A DNA stretch of 64,000 nt from an uncultured Candidatus Actinomarina sp. (lineage in GTDB: Bacteria > Actinomycetota > Acidimicrobiia > Actinomarinales > Actinomarinaceae), in contig CACMQN010000002.1 of assembly GCA_902615855.1 (NCBI GenBank), positions 84,054 to 148,053 on the forward strand, read 5' to 3'. The notes below the pieces were generated by a model. The model saw only the letters and a program-made list of their open reading frames with translations. It was not told where the DNA came from and ran no database searches. How positions within the stretch are numbered: position 1 is the first letter of the stretch; the number at the start of each line of letters is the position of its first letter. Of the stretch, positions 8,969-18,027 are shown piece after piece. The position numbers and the translations under genes were made by a program.

Positions 8969-10207
8969 TTATTGTTTACTGAATATCAAAACAGCATTAT
9001 GACCACCAAAACCAAATGAATTAGACATTACGTGGTCTATATTTTTATCTACAGAATGATTAGCTGTATAATTTAAATCACAATCCTCATCTGAGTCATT
9101 TAGATTTATCGTTGGTGGTATTTGATTATTTTTCATTGCTAGTAATGATGCCATTGCTTCAAAAGCTCCGCCACCCCCAAGTAAATGTCCTGTCATTGAT
9201 TTGGTAGAAGATATGTTAACTTCATATGCGTAGTCATTCATAAGTGATTTAATCGCAAGTGTTTCGTTTAAATCATTAGCTGGGGTTGATGTTCCGTGTG
9301 CGTTGATATAGTCAATCTTTTTGTTACTTATATCAGCGTTTGAGATTGCCTTTTCCATTGCTCTTAAAGCACCAACTCCACCCTCTGAAGGAGCAGTTAT
9401 ATGATATGCATCTGTTGAGGATCCATATCCAGAAATATATCCATATACTTCTGCATCCCTATCTTTTGCTGAACTTTCACTTTCGAGTATTAAAACTGTA
9501 GATCCTTCTGCCATTACAAATCCATCTCTGTTTTTATCAAATGGTTTACATGCCTTTTGAGGCTCATCATTCTGTTTTGAAAGTGCTTTTATTTGTGCAA
9601 AAGCTCCGATTGTCATTGAAGTTGTACCAGATTCTGTTCCTCCAACAAGAACTTTGTCGACAATGTTTTGTTCAATCATCCTCTTAGCTTCTCCAATTGC
9701 ATTTGCAGAAGCTGCGCAAGCAGTTGTAATCGTTAACGAAGGACCTTGTATTCCGTATTTAATTGCAACTTGACCTGTACTTGAATTGGGCATTAACTGT
9801 GTAATAGCAAGAGGACTTATTCTTGTTGAACCTCTTTCATCGTAAACTCTAACAGCATCTTCCGTTGCTCCTATTCCACCAATGCCAGTTCCAAATACAA
9901 TACCAAAATCTTCACCAAGAGGTTTACTTAAGTCAAATCCAGCATCTTGAATTGCCTCCTCTGCAGCAAAAATAGATAAATGGCCAGACCTATCAAGCTT
10001 TCTTGCGTTTTGTTTTCCCATATATTCATTTGCATCGAAATTTTTAACTTCTCCTGCAAATGTCACAGGTAAATCTGAAGTATCAAATAAAGTAATATAA
10101 TCAACTCCAGATACTCCACCAACTAAATTTTTCCATGTATCAGATACATTATTTCCAAGTGGATTTATAGTCCCCAAACCTGTTACAACTACTCGTTGTT
10201 TAGTCAT
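8969..10207 (-). CDS. fabF: Beta-ketoacyl-ACP synthase II
   Basis: 412-residue condensing enzyme extending acyl-ACP with malonyl-ACP. The Cys-His-His triad is visible in ITTACAASANA (Cys), NAHGTSTPAND (His) and SMTGHLLGGGGAFE (His), and it ends with the usual SFGFGGHN glycine-rich motif. It lies last in the minus-strand run starting at accD, four bases after acpP. Only one elongating KAS is in the window. Confidence 0.96.
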   Translation of the reverse strand: MTKQRVVVTGLGTINPLGNNVSDTWKNLVGGVSGVDYITLFDTSDLPVTFAGEVKNFDANEYMGKQNARKLDRSGHLSIFAAEEAIQDAGFDLSKPLGEDFGIVFGTGIGGIGATEDAVRVYDERGSTRISPLAITQLMPNSSTGQVAIKYGIQGPSLTITTACAASANAIGEAKRMIEQNIVDKVLVGGTESGTTSMTIGAFAQIKALSKQNDEPQKACKPFDKNRDGFVMAEGSTVLILESESSAKDRDAEVYGYISGYGSSTDAYHITAPSEGGVGALRAMEKAISNADISNKKIDYINAHGTSTPANDLNETLAIKSLMNDYAYEVNISSTKSMTGHLLGGGGAFEAMASLLAMKNNQIPPTINLNDSDEDCDLNYTANHSVDKNIDHVMSNSFGFGGHNAVLIFSKQ

Positions 10208-10210
10208 GGT

Positions 10211-10450
10211 TTAGAGTTTTGAATGTAAAAGGTTTACAGCTTGACCAACTGTTCCGACATCTGTGAGTTCTTCGTCGTCAATTTCAATCTCAAACTCATC
10301 TTCAAATGCCATTACAACTTCAACTATACCTAGTGAGTCAATTTCTAGATCCTCTTCTAATTTTGCATCCATATTGATTTTTTCAGAATCGATACCTAAT
10401 TCTTCTTCAAAAAGGGTTTTTACCTTTTCAAAAACTTCATTTACTTCCAT
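10211..10450 (-). CDS. acpP: Acyl carrier protein
   Basis: A small acidic four-helix carrier with the phosphopantetheine attachment motif EIDSLGIVEVVMAFED (Ser in DSL). The ORF track starts at a GTG at 10462 that overlaps the fabG stop. I prefer the ATG at 10450 because a GGGAG Shine-Dalgarno sits about six bases upstream; this gives 79 residues, normal for ACP. It shuttles acyl chains among the Fab enzymes encoded around it and is activated by AcpS encoded upstream. Confidence 0.93.
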   Translation of the reverse strand: MEVNEVFEKVKTLFEEELGIDSEKINMDAKLEEDLEIDSLGIVEVVMAFEDEFEIEIDDEELTDVGTVGQAVNLLHSKL

Positions 10451-10461
10451 ATTTACTCCCA

Positions 10462-11190
10462 CTAAGTCGTAAGTCCACCATCTATTGGTATTACTTGCCC
10501 TGTTATATATTCTGACTCATCTTTGCATAAAAAAGATACCATATTTGCAATATCTTCCGGCATACCCATGCGTTTTATTGAAAGTTGTTCTATAATATTT
10601 TCTTTATTTTCATCATTAATAAATGATGTCATGTCTGTTTCTATATATCCTGGGGCTATGACATTAGACGTAATTTTTCTGCTACCTACTTCTTTACTAA
10701 TTGATTTTGATAACCCAATCAAACCTGCCTTTGACGCAGCATAATTTGCTTGGCCTTGATTACCAGATATTCCCACAACAGAAGATATAAAAATTAACCT
10801 TCCCCATTTGTTTTTAATCATTTTTTTTATGGCTCTTTGAGTTGTATAGAAATTGCCAGTTAGGTTTGTTTGAATAACATCATTCCACTCATCATCCTTC
10901 ATTCTTGGTAATATATTGTCTTTTGTAATACCTGCATTATTTACCAAAATATCAACATTTTTGTATGTTTTTTCTATTAAGTTAAACGCCTCATCAACTG
11001 AATTTCTATCTGCAATATTTAATTGAACAGCAAGACTTTCACCACCTAATTTTTTTATTTCTTCTACGACTTCATCAGCCTTATCTTTAGAATTTGAGAA
11101 TCCCACAATAACTTGATAATTTTTTCCAAGCTCCAAGGCTATAGATTTTCCAATACCTCTTGAGGCACCTGTTACAAAAACTGTTTTCAT
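10462..11190 (-). CDS. fabG: 3-oxoacyl-[ACP] reductase
   Basis: 242-residue classical short-chain dehydrogenase that reduces 3-oxoacyl-ACP with NADPH. It shows TGASRGIGKSIA (NADP-binding), NNAGITKDN, the catalytic Ser in SSVVG, YAASKAGLIG (Tyr-x3-Lys) and APGYIETDMT. It overlaps fabH by four bases and is followed closely by acpP. Its place in the fab cluster makes FabG the clear assignment among SDRs. Confidence 0.94.
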   Translation of the reverse strand: MKTVFVTGASRGIGKSIALELGKNYQVIVGFSNSKDKADEVVEEIKKLGGESLAVQLNIADRNSVDEAFNLIEKTYKNVDILVNNAGITKDNILPRMKDDEWNDVIQTNLTGNFYTTQRAIKKMIKNKWGRLIFISSVVGISGNQGQANYAASKAGLIGLSKSISKEVGSRKITSNVIAPGYIETDMTSFINDENKENIIEQLSIKRMGMPEDIANMVSFLCKDESEYITGQVIPIDGGLTT

Positions 11191-12281
11191 ATTTTGTCTA
11201 ATTTGTCTGGAACTTGATACTCAATAGCTCTTTTAATTGTGTCGGTTGCAGTTCCGTCAAAATCTGGAAGTTTTGCATCTGATTTGTTTATTGGAGTTAC
11301 ACGATCTCCTAACCGAACCGCACAAGCTCCCCATGCAAGACCAGCTCCCACAGCTGTAAAGACTGCAATTTCCCCACCTTTTATCTCACCTTCTTCAAGA
11401 GCATCTACAAATGCTGTTGGTATAGACGCTGCAGAAGTATTTCCGTATCGATGAACTTTTTTAATAGTAGTTGCATTAGGAAGTCCAAGTTTTTTTTCGA
11501 GAGCTTCAACTATCCTAATATTTGCTTGATGTGGAATAAAAATGTCTACATCTTCTTTTGACAACCCTGATTTTTCTATAGCTTCTGCTGATGCTTGTGC
11601 CATTGCTCTAACACCAGATTTAAATATTTCCTGTCCATCAAAAGTCCAACGCACTCTAGCTGCTTCGTCAGGATTAAACCTATCCATTGCTGAACCAAAA
11701 TTAGGAATTTCTAAGATTTCTAAATTGTCCGAACTTAAGCCATTTGAAAAAGAATATATTTCACCATCTGATTCATTTTTACTTTCTTCAATAACCACTG
11801 CACCTGCACCATCACCAAAAAGCACAGCGGTGTTTCTATCAGACCAATCAAGCAACCAAGTAATATGCTCTGCCCCTATTACCAAAGCTCTTTTATAAAG
11901 ATTACTTTCAACGAATGCTTTTCCTTGCTCAAGTGCATACAGAAAACCTGCACAAGCAGCATTTACGTCATAGACAGAAGCATTTACAGCACCAAGTTTT
12001 TTTTGAACGTGAGCTGCTGCAGAGGGAACAATGCTATCTGGAGTACATGTAGCTAAGATTACAACATCAATGTCTTTTGGATTTAAACCTGCACAGGCTA
12101 TTGCATGTTTACCAGCAATTTCAGCCATATCTGATGTGTTTACATGGCTAAATCTTCGTTCCTTTACACCTGTTCTTTGTTGAATCCACTCATCAGAAGT
12201 ATCAACAAATTTTGATAAATCATCGTTAGTCATAATGTTATCGGGCGTGCATTTACCCCATCCTGTTATTGCTGATTTCAA
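11187..12281 (-). CDS. fabH: Beta-ketoacyl-ACP synthase III
   Basis: Condenses acetyl-CoA (or a branched primer) with malonyl-ACP to start fatty-acid synthesis. The catalytic residues are in AACAGFLYAL (Cys 110), IPHQANIRI (His) and YGNTSAAS (Asn). At 364 residues it is some 35-40 residues longer than typical FabH; the extra part is a polar C-terminal tail after the core ending WGACAVRLGD. The tail is unlike anything I recognise but is in frame and clean. Confidence 0.94.
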   Translation of the reverse strand: MKSAITGWGKCTPDNIMTNDDLSKFVDTSDEWIQQRTGVKERRFSHVNTSDMAEIAGKHAIACAGLNPKDIDVVILATCTPDSIVPSAAAHVQKKLGAVNASVYDVNAACAGFLYALEQGKAFVESNLYKRALVIGAEHITWLLDWSDRNTAVLFGDGAGAVVIEESKNESDGEIYSFSNGLSSDNLEILEIPNFGSAMDRFNPDEAARVRWTFDGQEIFKSGVRAMAQASAEAIEKSGLSKEDVDIFIPHQANIRIVEALEKKLGLPNATTIKKVHRYGNTSAASIPTAFVDALEEGEIKGGEIAVFTAVGAGLAWGACAVRLGDRVTPINKSDAKLPDFDGTATDTIKRAIEYQVPDKLDKI

Positions 12282-12290
12282 AATTTCCCC

Positions 12291-13196
12291 TTACTTTGAT
12301 GATTCTAAAGAGTTTATTACCTTTAAATCCTTATATGATATAGACTTTCGGACCATTCCTGCAGTTACATTTCCAGGGCCGATATGACACCATAAATCTG
12401 GATCTATATCATTGTTTACGAACTCAATTTGTTGGTTAAACAAAACTGAATTATCTATTTGATTCACAAGATTTTCTTTCAAAGTTGATACTTCAACTTT
12501 TTTTGCATCAACGTTCATATATACAGGAATCTTTCCTTCAGAGATATCAATTGAATTTAAAGTATCCTCAAGTGGTTTTTTTGCAGAGCTTACAATTTCA
12601 GTATGAAATGCTCCTGCTACTTCGAGTGGAATTACTCTTTTTGCGCTAAGTGCTTTTGGGTTAGACTTTAAGTAGTTCATGTCATCAATGTATGAACTAA
12701 TTACTATTTGTGAAGGATCATTAAAGTTTGATATCCATATTTGGATTCCTTGATTATTTAATTTTTCTATTTCTTTAATTGTTGTTTCCAAATCACTTGT
12801 TAAAACAGCTGCCATAGTTGTATTGGAATTTTCTACAGCTTTATGCATCTCCTCGCCTCTTACTGCTATTACTTTTAATGCATCTTTATAATCTAAATAT
12901 CCTGATAGACATAAAGCTGTATATTCCCCAAGAGAATGGCCGATAAGCGCAGCAGGTTTGCCTAAATTATTAATTGCCTCAATTCCGTAACAATAAGAGA
13001 CTGTGAAAATATAAGGTTGAGCAATATTTGTTTTTTTAATTATCTCAGGATCTTCCGAATTTATAATATCTTTTAGGCTCCATCCCAAAGTTTCTTCGAA
13101 AGTATTTATTAATAGATCGTCATACGTTTCAAGCAGCTCACTACCCATTCCTATTTCTTGAGAGCCTTGACCTGGAAACATTCCAACCCACTGCAT
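12291..13196 (-). CDS. fabD: Malonyl-CoA:ACP transacylase
   Basis: 301 residues. The N-terminal FPGQGSQ oxyanion motif and GHSLGEYTAL nucleophile elbow (Ser 88) identify the family, and GAFHTEIV holds the second catalytic His. It transfers malonyl from CoA to the ACP encoded downstream. It sits between acpS and fabH with very short spacers in the fab operon. Confidence 0.95.
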   Translation of the reverse strand: MQWVGMFPGQGSQEIGMGSELLETYDDLLINTFEETLGWSLKDIINSEDPEIIKKTNIAQPYIFTVSYCYGIEAINNLGKPAALIGHSLGEYTALCLSGYLDYKDALKVIAVRGEEMHKAVENSNTTMAAVLTSDLETTIKEIEKLNNQGIQIWISNFNDPSQIVISSYIDDMNYLKSNPKALSAKRVIPLEVAGAFHTEIVSSAKKPLEDTLNSIDISEGKIPVYMNVDAKKVEVSTLKENLVNQIDNSVLFNQQIEFVNNDIDPDLWCHIGPGNVTAGMVRKSISYKDLKVINSLESSK

Positions 13197-13198
13197 GA

Positions 13199-13576
13199 TT
13201 AATTGTCCTTTTCTGAGATAGCAAATGCTATTGCATTTTCATTCTCATGTGAAAGTGATATATGAATATTTGTAATATTTTTTTCTTTTACAGTAGCTGA
13301 TGCTCTACCAAAGGTGTTAATTGTTGGCTTACCTCCACCCGTAACTTCTATATCTTTCCAACTTATTTCTCTCCATCCTTTCCCTAAAGATTTCATTACA
13401 GCTTCTTTTGCTGCAAACCTTACCCCTAGCCTTTTTGATGGATCTGAAAATCTTTTTGCATATTTAATTTCTTGTTCAGTAAAACATCTTTTCAAGAATT
13501 TATCTTCAGATTTGTTCAATAATCTTTTTACTCTTTTGAGATCAACTTGGTCTACCCCAATACCATAAATACTCAT
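13199..13576 (-). CDS. acpS: Holo-[acyl-carrier-protein] synthase
   Basis: 125 residues, normal AcpS size. IYGIGVDQVDLKRV at the N-terminus and RFAAKEAVMKSLG in the centre carry the Mg-binding Asp and Glu, and HISLSHENENAIA is the C-terminal motif. It attaches 4'-phosphopantetheine from CoA to ACP. The two-base spacing from both neighbours indicates operon expression with accBC and fabD. Confidence 0.95.
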   Translation of the reverse strand: MSIYGIGVDQVDLKRVKRLLNKSEDKFLKRCFTEQEIKYAKRFSDPSKRLGVRFAAKEAVMKSLGKGWREISWKDIEVTGGGKPTINTFGRASATVKEKNITNIHISLSHENENAIAFAISEKDN

Positions 13577-13578
13577 AT

Positions 13579-15267
13579 CTATCCTATTTCAACCAATATA
13601 TCGCCCTTATTTACAGGCTGTCCTTTTTTTATATTAAATTCCTTGATAACTCCACCAATTGGTGCAGTAACAACATTTTCCATTTTCATAGCTTCTAAAA
13701 CAAACAAGGAATCTCCTTTTTTTACTTTTTTCCCTTTCTTTGTCATCGTATCCATAATTGTTCCTTGCATATCTGCTTTGATAATCCCGGGATTTCTTAT
13801 ATTTCCAGTTAGATCCATACCAATTTTTTTAGGTCTTTGGGGTGCCAGTGATTGACTTTCATTATCGTCAAGAGAAATATTAACCTTACTTGGTCTATCA
13901 CTAATTATTTCTTCTTCAGAAATATCTTTAATTTTAAAATTTTCTTCCAAAAATTTAACATGTATCTGACTTTCTTTAAATTCTTTTGTAGATATCACTT
14001 GTGAAAGTAAAGAAATTGTCGTTGGTATCCCACCAATTATGTACTCATCTAAGCATCGTTTTCCTTTAGAGATAGCTTCTTCTCTAGACACTCCCCAAAC
14101 AATTAATTTAGAAATTAGATTGTCATAAAAATGTGATATTGATGTACCAGTTTTTACCCACCCATCAACCCTTACACCATTGCCCATTGGTTCTCTGTAT
14201 TCGGTAATTATTCCAGGTGTAGGTAAAAAGTTATTGGCAGGGTCTTCTGCGTTTATCCTAAACTCTATGCTGTGCCCTCTTGCTTCTGTTTCAAAATCTT
14301 CTAAAGAATTACCAAGCGCAATTTTTATTTGTTCTTTAACTAGATCAATTCCATATCTCATTTCTGTTACCGTATGCTCAACTTGCAATCTTGTATTCAT
14401 TTCTAAAAAATAAAAGTTTTCATCATTATCAGCTAAAAATTCTACTGTACCTGCATTAACGTAATTTGACGACTTAGCAATCATGAGTGTTGCTTTTTTT
14501 AACTCTTCTTTTCCAAATTCAGACAACCATACGGGAGGACTTTCTTCTATTAGTTTTTGGTTCCTTCTTTGCAATGAACAATCTCTTTCACCGAGATAAA
14601 CATGATTTCCATATTTATCACTTAATATTTGAGTTTCAACATGTCTCGCTGGTTTTATAAATTTTTCAACATAAATTTGATCTGATCCAAAATATGCTTC
14701 GCTTTCACGTTTTACAATCTCATAATTTTGATTTAATTCTTCCTCATTATTTACAATTCTTAAACCTTTTCCTCCACCTCCATGAGCTGCTTTTAGCGCA
14801 ACTGGGTAGCCAAAGGTAGAGGCATCTTTTAATGCTTCTCTTTTTGTTCTGGATGGTTTCAATTGACCAGGGACAGGCACTAAACCAGCTTTAGAAATTA
14901 ATTTTCTTGATTCAATTTTGTCTCCCATAGATTTGATTGTTTCTGGATTTGGACCTATCCAAATCACATCTTTCTTTTGAACTGCTTTTGCAAAATCAGC
15001 ATTTTCGGCCAGAAAACCATACCCTGGATGAACCAAGTCTGCTTTTGTCTCAATTACAGCTTTCATTAAATTTTTTAAGTTTCTGTAGCTATCAGCAGGA
15101 AGTGATCCTCCTAAATAAAATGACTCATCAGCACGTTTTACATGCAAAGAATCAGCATCAATATCTGAATAAACAGCAATTGCGTGCATGTCCATTTCTT
15201 TGACCGATCTGATTATTCTTAATGCAATCTCACCACGATTTGCAATTAGTACTCTTTTTTTAGTCAT
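13579..15267 (-). CDS. Acyl-CoA carboxylase alpha subunit (biotin carboxylase-BCCP fusion)
   Basis: 562 residues. It starts KKRVLIANRGEIALRIIR (biotin carboxylase N-domain), continues through an ATP-grasp domain (AAHGGGGKGLRIV; FLEMNTRLQVEHTVTE) and ends in a biotinyl domain with EAMKMEN (biotinyl Lys about 528). The fused form is typical of actinobacterial acetyl/propionyl-CoA carboxylases, which pair with an AccD-type beta subunit, encoded two genes upstream. Its position among fab genes points to malonyl-CoA supply. It is a little shorter than many AccA3-type subunits (about 590-600). Confidence 0.93.
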   Translation of the reverse strand: MTKKRVLIANRGEIALRIIRSVKEMDMHAIAVYSDIDADSLHVKRADESFYLGGSLPADSYRNLKNLMKAVIETKADLVHPGYGFLAENADFAKAVQKKDVIWIGPNPETIKSMGDKIESRKLISKAGLVPVPGQLKPSRTKREALKDASTFGYPVALKAAHGGGGKGLRIVNNEEELNQNYEIVKRESEAYFGSDQIYVEKFIKPARHVETQILSDKYGNHVYLGERDCSLQRRNQKLIEESPPVWLSEFGKEELKKATLMIAKSSNYVNAGTVEFLADNDENFYFLEMNTRLQVEHTVTEMRYGIDLVKEQIKIALGNSLEDFETEARGHSIEFRINAEDPANNFLPTPGIITEYREPMGNGVRVDGWVKTGTSISHFYDNLISKLIVWGVSREEAISKGKRCLDEYIIGGIPTTISLLSQVISTKEFKESQIHVKFLEENFKIKDISEEEIISDRPSKVNISLDDNESQSLAPQRPKKIGMDLTGNIRNPGIIKADMQGTIMDTMTKKGKKVKKGDSLFVLEAMKMENVVTAPIGGVIKEFNIKKGQPVNKGDILVEIG

Positions 15268-15273
15268 AAAAAT

Positions 15274-15813
15274 TTATTTTAACTTTTGAGCAATTCCAAT
15301 TGCTAAACTTGCTTTAATTAAATCTCCAATAATAAATGGAACAACACCAATACTGATAGCTTCAACTATGGAAATGTTTAATGTAATCATCAAACCCAGA
15401 ACTCCACATATATAAATTGCTAGAGTTCCAGTAGCTATACCCACGGTTGGTTTTTGTGACATATTTCCAATTATTTGTGCAGCAATAAAAAAACCAATTA
15501 TATAACCAATTGTTGGACTTTTTAATATAGCTAAGCCAGCAACACTTCCTGAGAAAAAAGGAAAACCTGCAAGACCTGTAAATAAATATAAAATCATACT
15601 GAACGAACCAAACCTACTTCCAAGAAGTAAGCCTGATAAAATAACAACAAAAGTCTGCGCTGTTATAGGTACTGGAGTAAATGGTAGTTCAAATCTTATC
15701 TGTGCACTAAGTGCAGTTAAAATCGCAAAACCAAAAGATAAAAATAAGTTTCTTGTCAATGAGCCTTTTTCAACCCAAGCTATTGATATATTTTTAGAGG
15801 GGAATGTTTCCAT
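15274..15813 (-). CDS. bioY: Biotin transporter BioY (substrate-binding membrane subunit)
   Basis: 179 residues with five or six membrane helices and the BioY stretch FTPVPITAQTFVVILSGLLLG. BioY is the biotin-specific S component, used alone or with an ECF energizing module. The ATG at 15813 has GGAG six bases upstream and overlaps the accD end by 20 bases. Placement between the two carboxylase subunits, with birA divergent next to accD, links biotin import to the biotin enzyme that needs it. No bio synthesis gene is present here, which suggests but does not prove biotin auxotrophy. Confidence 0.92.
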   Translation of the reverse strand: METFPSKNISIAWVEKGSLTRNLFLSFGFAILTALSAQIRFELPFTPVPITAQTFVVILSGLLLGSRFGSFSMILYLFTGLAGFPFFSGSVAGLAILKSPTIGYIIGFFIAAQIIGNMSQKPTVGIATGTLAIYICGVLGLMITLNISIVEAISIGVVPFIIGDLIKASLAIGIAQKLK

Positions 15814-17281
15814 GTTTGTCTCCTACATTTGTTTTATTTACAAGCTCTTTAAATGCTTCAGTAACAACTTTTCTAGTTTCACTTGGTTTTATTATTTTAT
15901 CTACTAATCCAAGTTTTGCCGCAATGTCAGGATTACTGAAGTTTTCATTGTATTCATCTACAAATTTTTGTTTTAGTTCTTCAGGGTTATCACTATCATT
16001 TAATTCTTTTCGATTAATTATATCTACTGCACCCTCTGCACCCATTACAGCAATTTCTGCAGTAGGCCATGCGAAAAGTTTGTCTGCTCCTATACCCATC
16101 GAATCCATAACTATATAAGCCCCACCATATGCCTTACGTATTACTACACAGACTCTTGGGACAGTAGCTTCAGAGTATGCATATAAAAGTTTTGCCCCAC
16201 TCCGAATAATTCCTCCATGTTCTTGCTCTACTCCTGGTAAAAATCCAGGCACATCTACGAGAGTTAGTAGAGGTATGTTAAATGCATCACAAAATCTTAC
16301 GAATCTTGACGCTTTTATGGATGAATTTATATCTAAAACTCCAGCAAGTTCCATTGGTTGATTAGCGATCACTCCAACTGTATTTCCGTTTATTCTTACA
16401 AATGAAGTGATGATATTTGGGGCATAGTTTGCATGAATTGGATACTGCTCTCCATCATCGACAATGTTATTAATAATCTCGTTCATATCATATGGCTGAT
16501 TTCTATGTTCTGGTATTAAGGACTCTAAAGAATCAACATTTCTTGATGGATCATCTTCCGTGATAAAATTTGGTGGCTTCTGATCTGATGATTGTGGAAA
16601 AAAACTAAGAAGGTATCTAACTTCTTCAAAAGCTTGTTCCTCTGTTTCGCAAACTTGATGACTCACTCCTGATCGAGTCCCATGTGCTTCAACACCACCA
16701 AGTTCTTCATAGGTTACTTCTTCTCCTGTAACAGTTTTTACTACATTAGGACCGGTTACATAAAGTTGACCAATATCTTTTACTTGGAATATGAAATCAG
16801 TTAGTGCTGGACTATAAACTGCTCCGCCAGCTGATGGACCTACAATTACAGATATTTGTGGAATTTTTCCAGAAGCTTCGACATTTTTTTTGAATATTTG
16901 TGCATAACCATATAAAGAAGAGATTCCTTCTTGAATCCTTGCTCCACCTGAATCTTTAATTCCTATTACTGGAGCTTTTGCTTCAAGAGCAAGGTCCATT
17001 ATTCTTAAAATTTTCTTAGCAACTATTTCGCCAAGGCTTCCACCCATGACAGAAAAATCTTCAGAGAAAACATAAACAGGCCTTCCATGAATTGTCCCAG
17101 ATCCAGTAACTACAGCTTCACCATCAGGATTTTGTTCTGATACAACATTTTGATCAATTTCAGAAAAGGAACCTTCATCTAAAACTAAATTAATCCTTTC
17201 ATAGGCGGTTAATTTTCCTTTTGGATGCTGAATTTTTTTTGCTTTTTCATTGCGTACGTCAGCTAAATTTTCTTCCAACAT
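15794..17281 (-). CDS. accD: Acyl-CoA carboxylase beta subunit (carboxyltransferase)
   Basis: Carboxyltransferase of the acetyl/propionyl-CoA carboxylase (PccB/AccD5-like), moving the carboxyl group from biotin to acyl-CoA. I use the ATG at 17281 (495 residues) rather than the track's 17380: the extra 33 residues are not family-like and would overlap the divergent birA start. It has the two crotonase-fold halves, with IKDSGGARIQEG and VGPSAGGAVYSPALTDF in the N half and DVPGFLPGVEQE and VIRKAYGGAYIVM in the C half. Exact acyl-CoA preference cannot be read from sequence. Confidence 0.92.
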   Translation of the reverse strand: MLEENLADVRNEKAKKIQHPKGKLTAYERINLVLDEGSFSEIDQNVVSEQNPDGEAVVTGSGTIHGRPVYVFSEDFSVMGGSLGEIVAKKILRIMDLALEAKAPVIGIKDSGGARIQEGISSLYGYAQIFKKNVEASGKIPQISVIVGPSAGGAVYSPALTDFIFQVKDIGQLYVTGPNVVKTVTGEEVTYEELGGVEAHGTRSGVSHQVCETEEQAFEEVRYLLSFFPQSSDQKPPNFITEDDPSRNVDSLESLIPEHRNQPYDMNEIINNIVDDGEQYPIHANYAPNIITSFVRINGNTVGVIANQPMELAGVLDINSSIKASRFVRFCDAFNIPLLTLVDVPGFLPGVEQEHGGIIRSGAKLLYAYSEATVPRVCVVIRKAYGGAYIVMDSMGIGADKLFAWPTAEIAVMGAEGAVDIINRKELNDSDNPEELKQKFVDEYNENFSNPDIAAKLGLVDKIIKPSETRKVVTEAFKELVNKTNVGDKHGNIPL

Positions 17282-17345
17282 GCCCAACTTTCTTATTATT
17301 ATTAATCTATATATTTGACCTATGTATTTGTAAAGAAGTAACACT

Positions 17346-18002
17346 ATGAAATCTATTTTTTTTGATGAAATTGATAACACTCAAGACTTTGCTATAAAAG
17401 AATTTAAAGAAGAGCCACTTTTGATAGCAAGTAAAGCACAGACATCTGGTCGTGGTACTAATCAAAATAAGTGGAAAAATGCTGATCAAAGTTTGGCAAC
17501 TTCATTAGTTTTTAATAAACAAATTGTTAATTTTACTAAAACACTTATCCCACTGTTGGCTGGCTACTCATATGTTTCCATAATTAAAAATCAAAATCTA
17601 AAATTAAAATGGCCTAACGACATAATTTTTAATAATGACAAAGTTGGTGGAGTCCTTGTGGAAGAAAGCAATGATCTTATTTGCATTGGTTTAGGAATAA
17701 ATTATTTTTGGAAAAATCCCTCTATACCAGGAGCTAGTGGAATATACGAGGAAAAACAAGATAATCAAAAAATTTTTCAAGATGCTGAGGAATGGGGAAG
17801 AACAATCTTAAATTATATAATGAATGAGAATTTTAGTCTGAAAAGCTATACATCAAAACTCACTACTTTAGGGAAGCTTGTTGAATATCCTGAAGGTAGA
17901 GGTTGGGCTAAAGATATAAATTCGGATGGATCATTAATTATAAAAACACCATCAGGTGAACTATTAAATTTAACGTCTCCCTTAATAAGTGAAATAATAT
18001 AG
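17346..18002 (+). CDS. birA: Biotin-[acetyl-CoA-carboxylase] ligase (no DNA-binding domain)
   Basis: 218 residues. The biotin-binding loop GRGTNQNKW follows the N-terminal DEIDNTQDFA, and KLKWPNDIIF with KVGGVLVEES forms the central site. There is no N-terminal helix-turn-helix, so this is a monofunctional class I ligase that cannot repress bio genes itself. It is divergent from accD across about 64 bases and would biotinylate the BCCP domain of the carboxylase alpha subunit. Confidence 0.92.
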   Translation: MKSIFFDEIDNTQDFAIKEFKEEPLLIASKAQTSGRGTNQNKWKNADQSLATSLVFNKQIVNFTKTLIPLLAGYSYVSIIKNQNLKLKWPNDIIFNNDKVGGVLVEESNDLICIGLGINYFWKNPSIPGASGIYEEKQDNQKIFQDAEEWGRTILNYIMNENFSLKSYTSKLTTLGKLVEYPEGRGWAKDINSDGSLIIKTPSGELLNLTSPLISEII

Positions 18003-18027
18003 TTATCATTAATTCTTGAGAGGTTAA

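Noticed and set aside
10263-10472. Ser-rich plus-strand ORF opposite acpP
   Set aside because: Reverse reading of the acidic ACP gene; poly-Ser is the expected artefact of antisense Glu/Asp codons.
17282-17380. 33-residue N-terminal extension of accD
   Set aside because: Not like the family and would overlap the divergent birA coding region.
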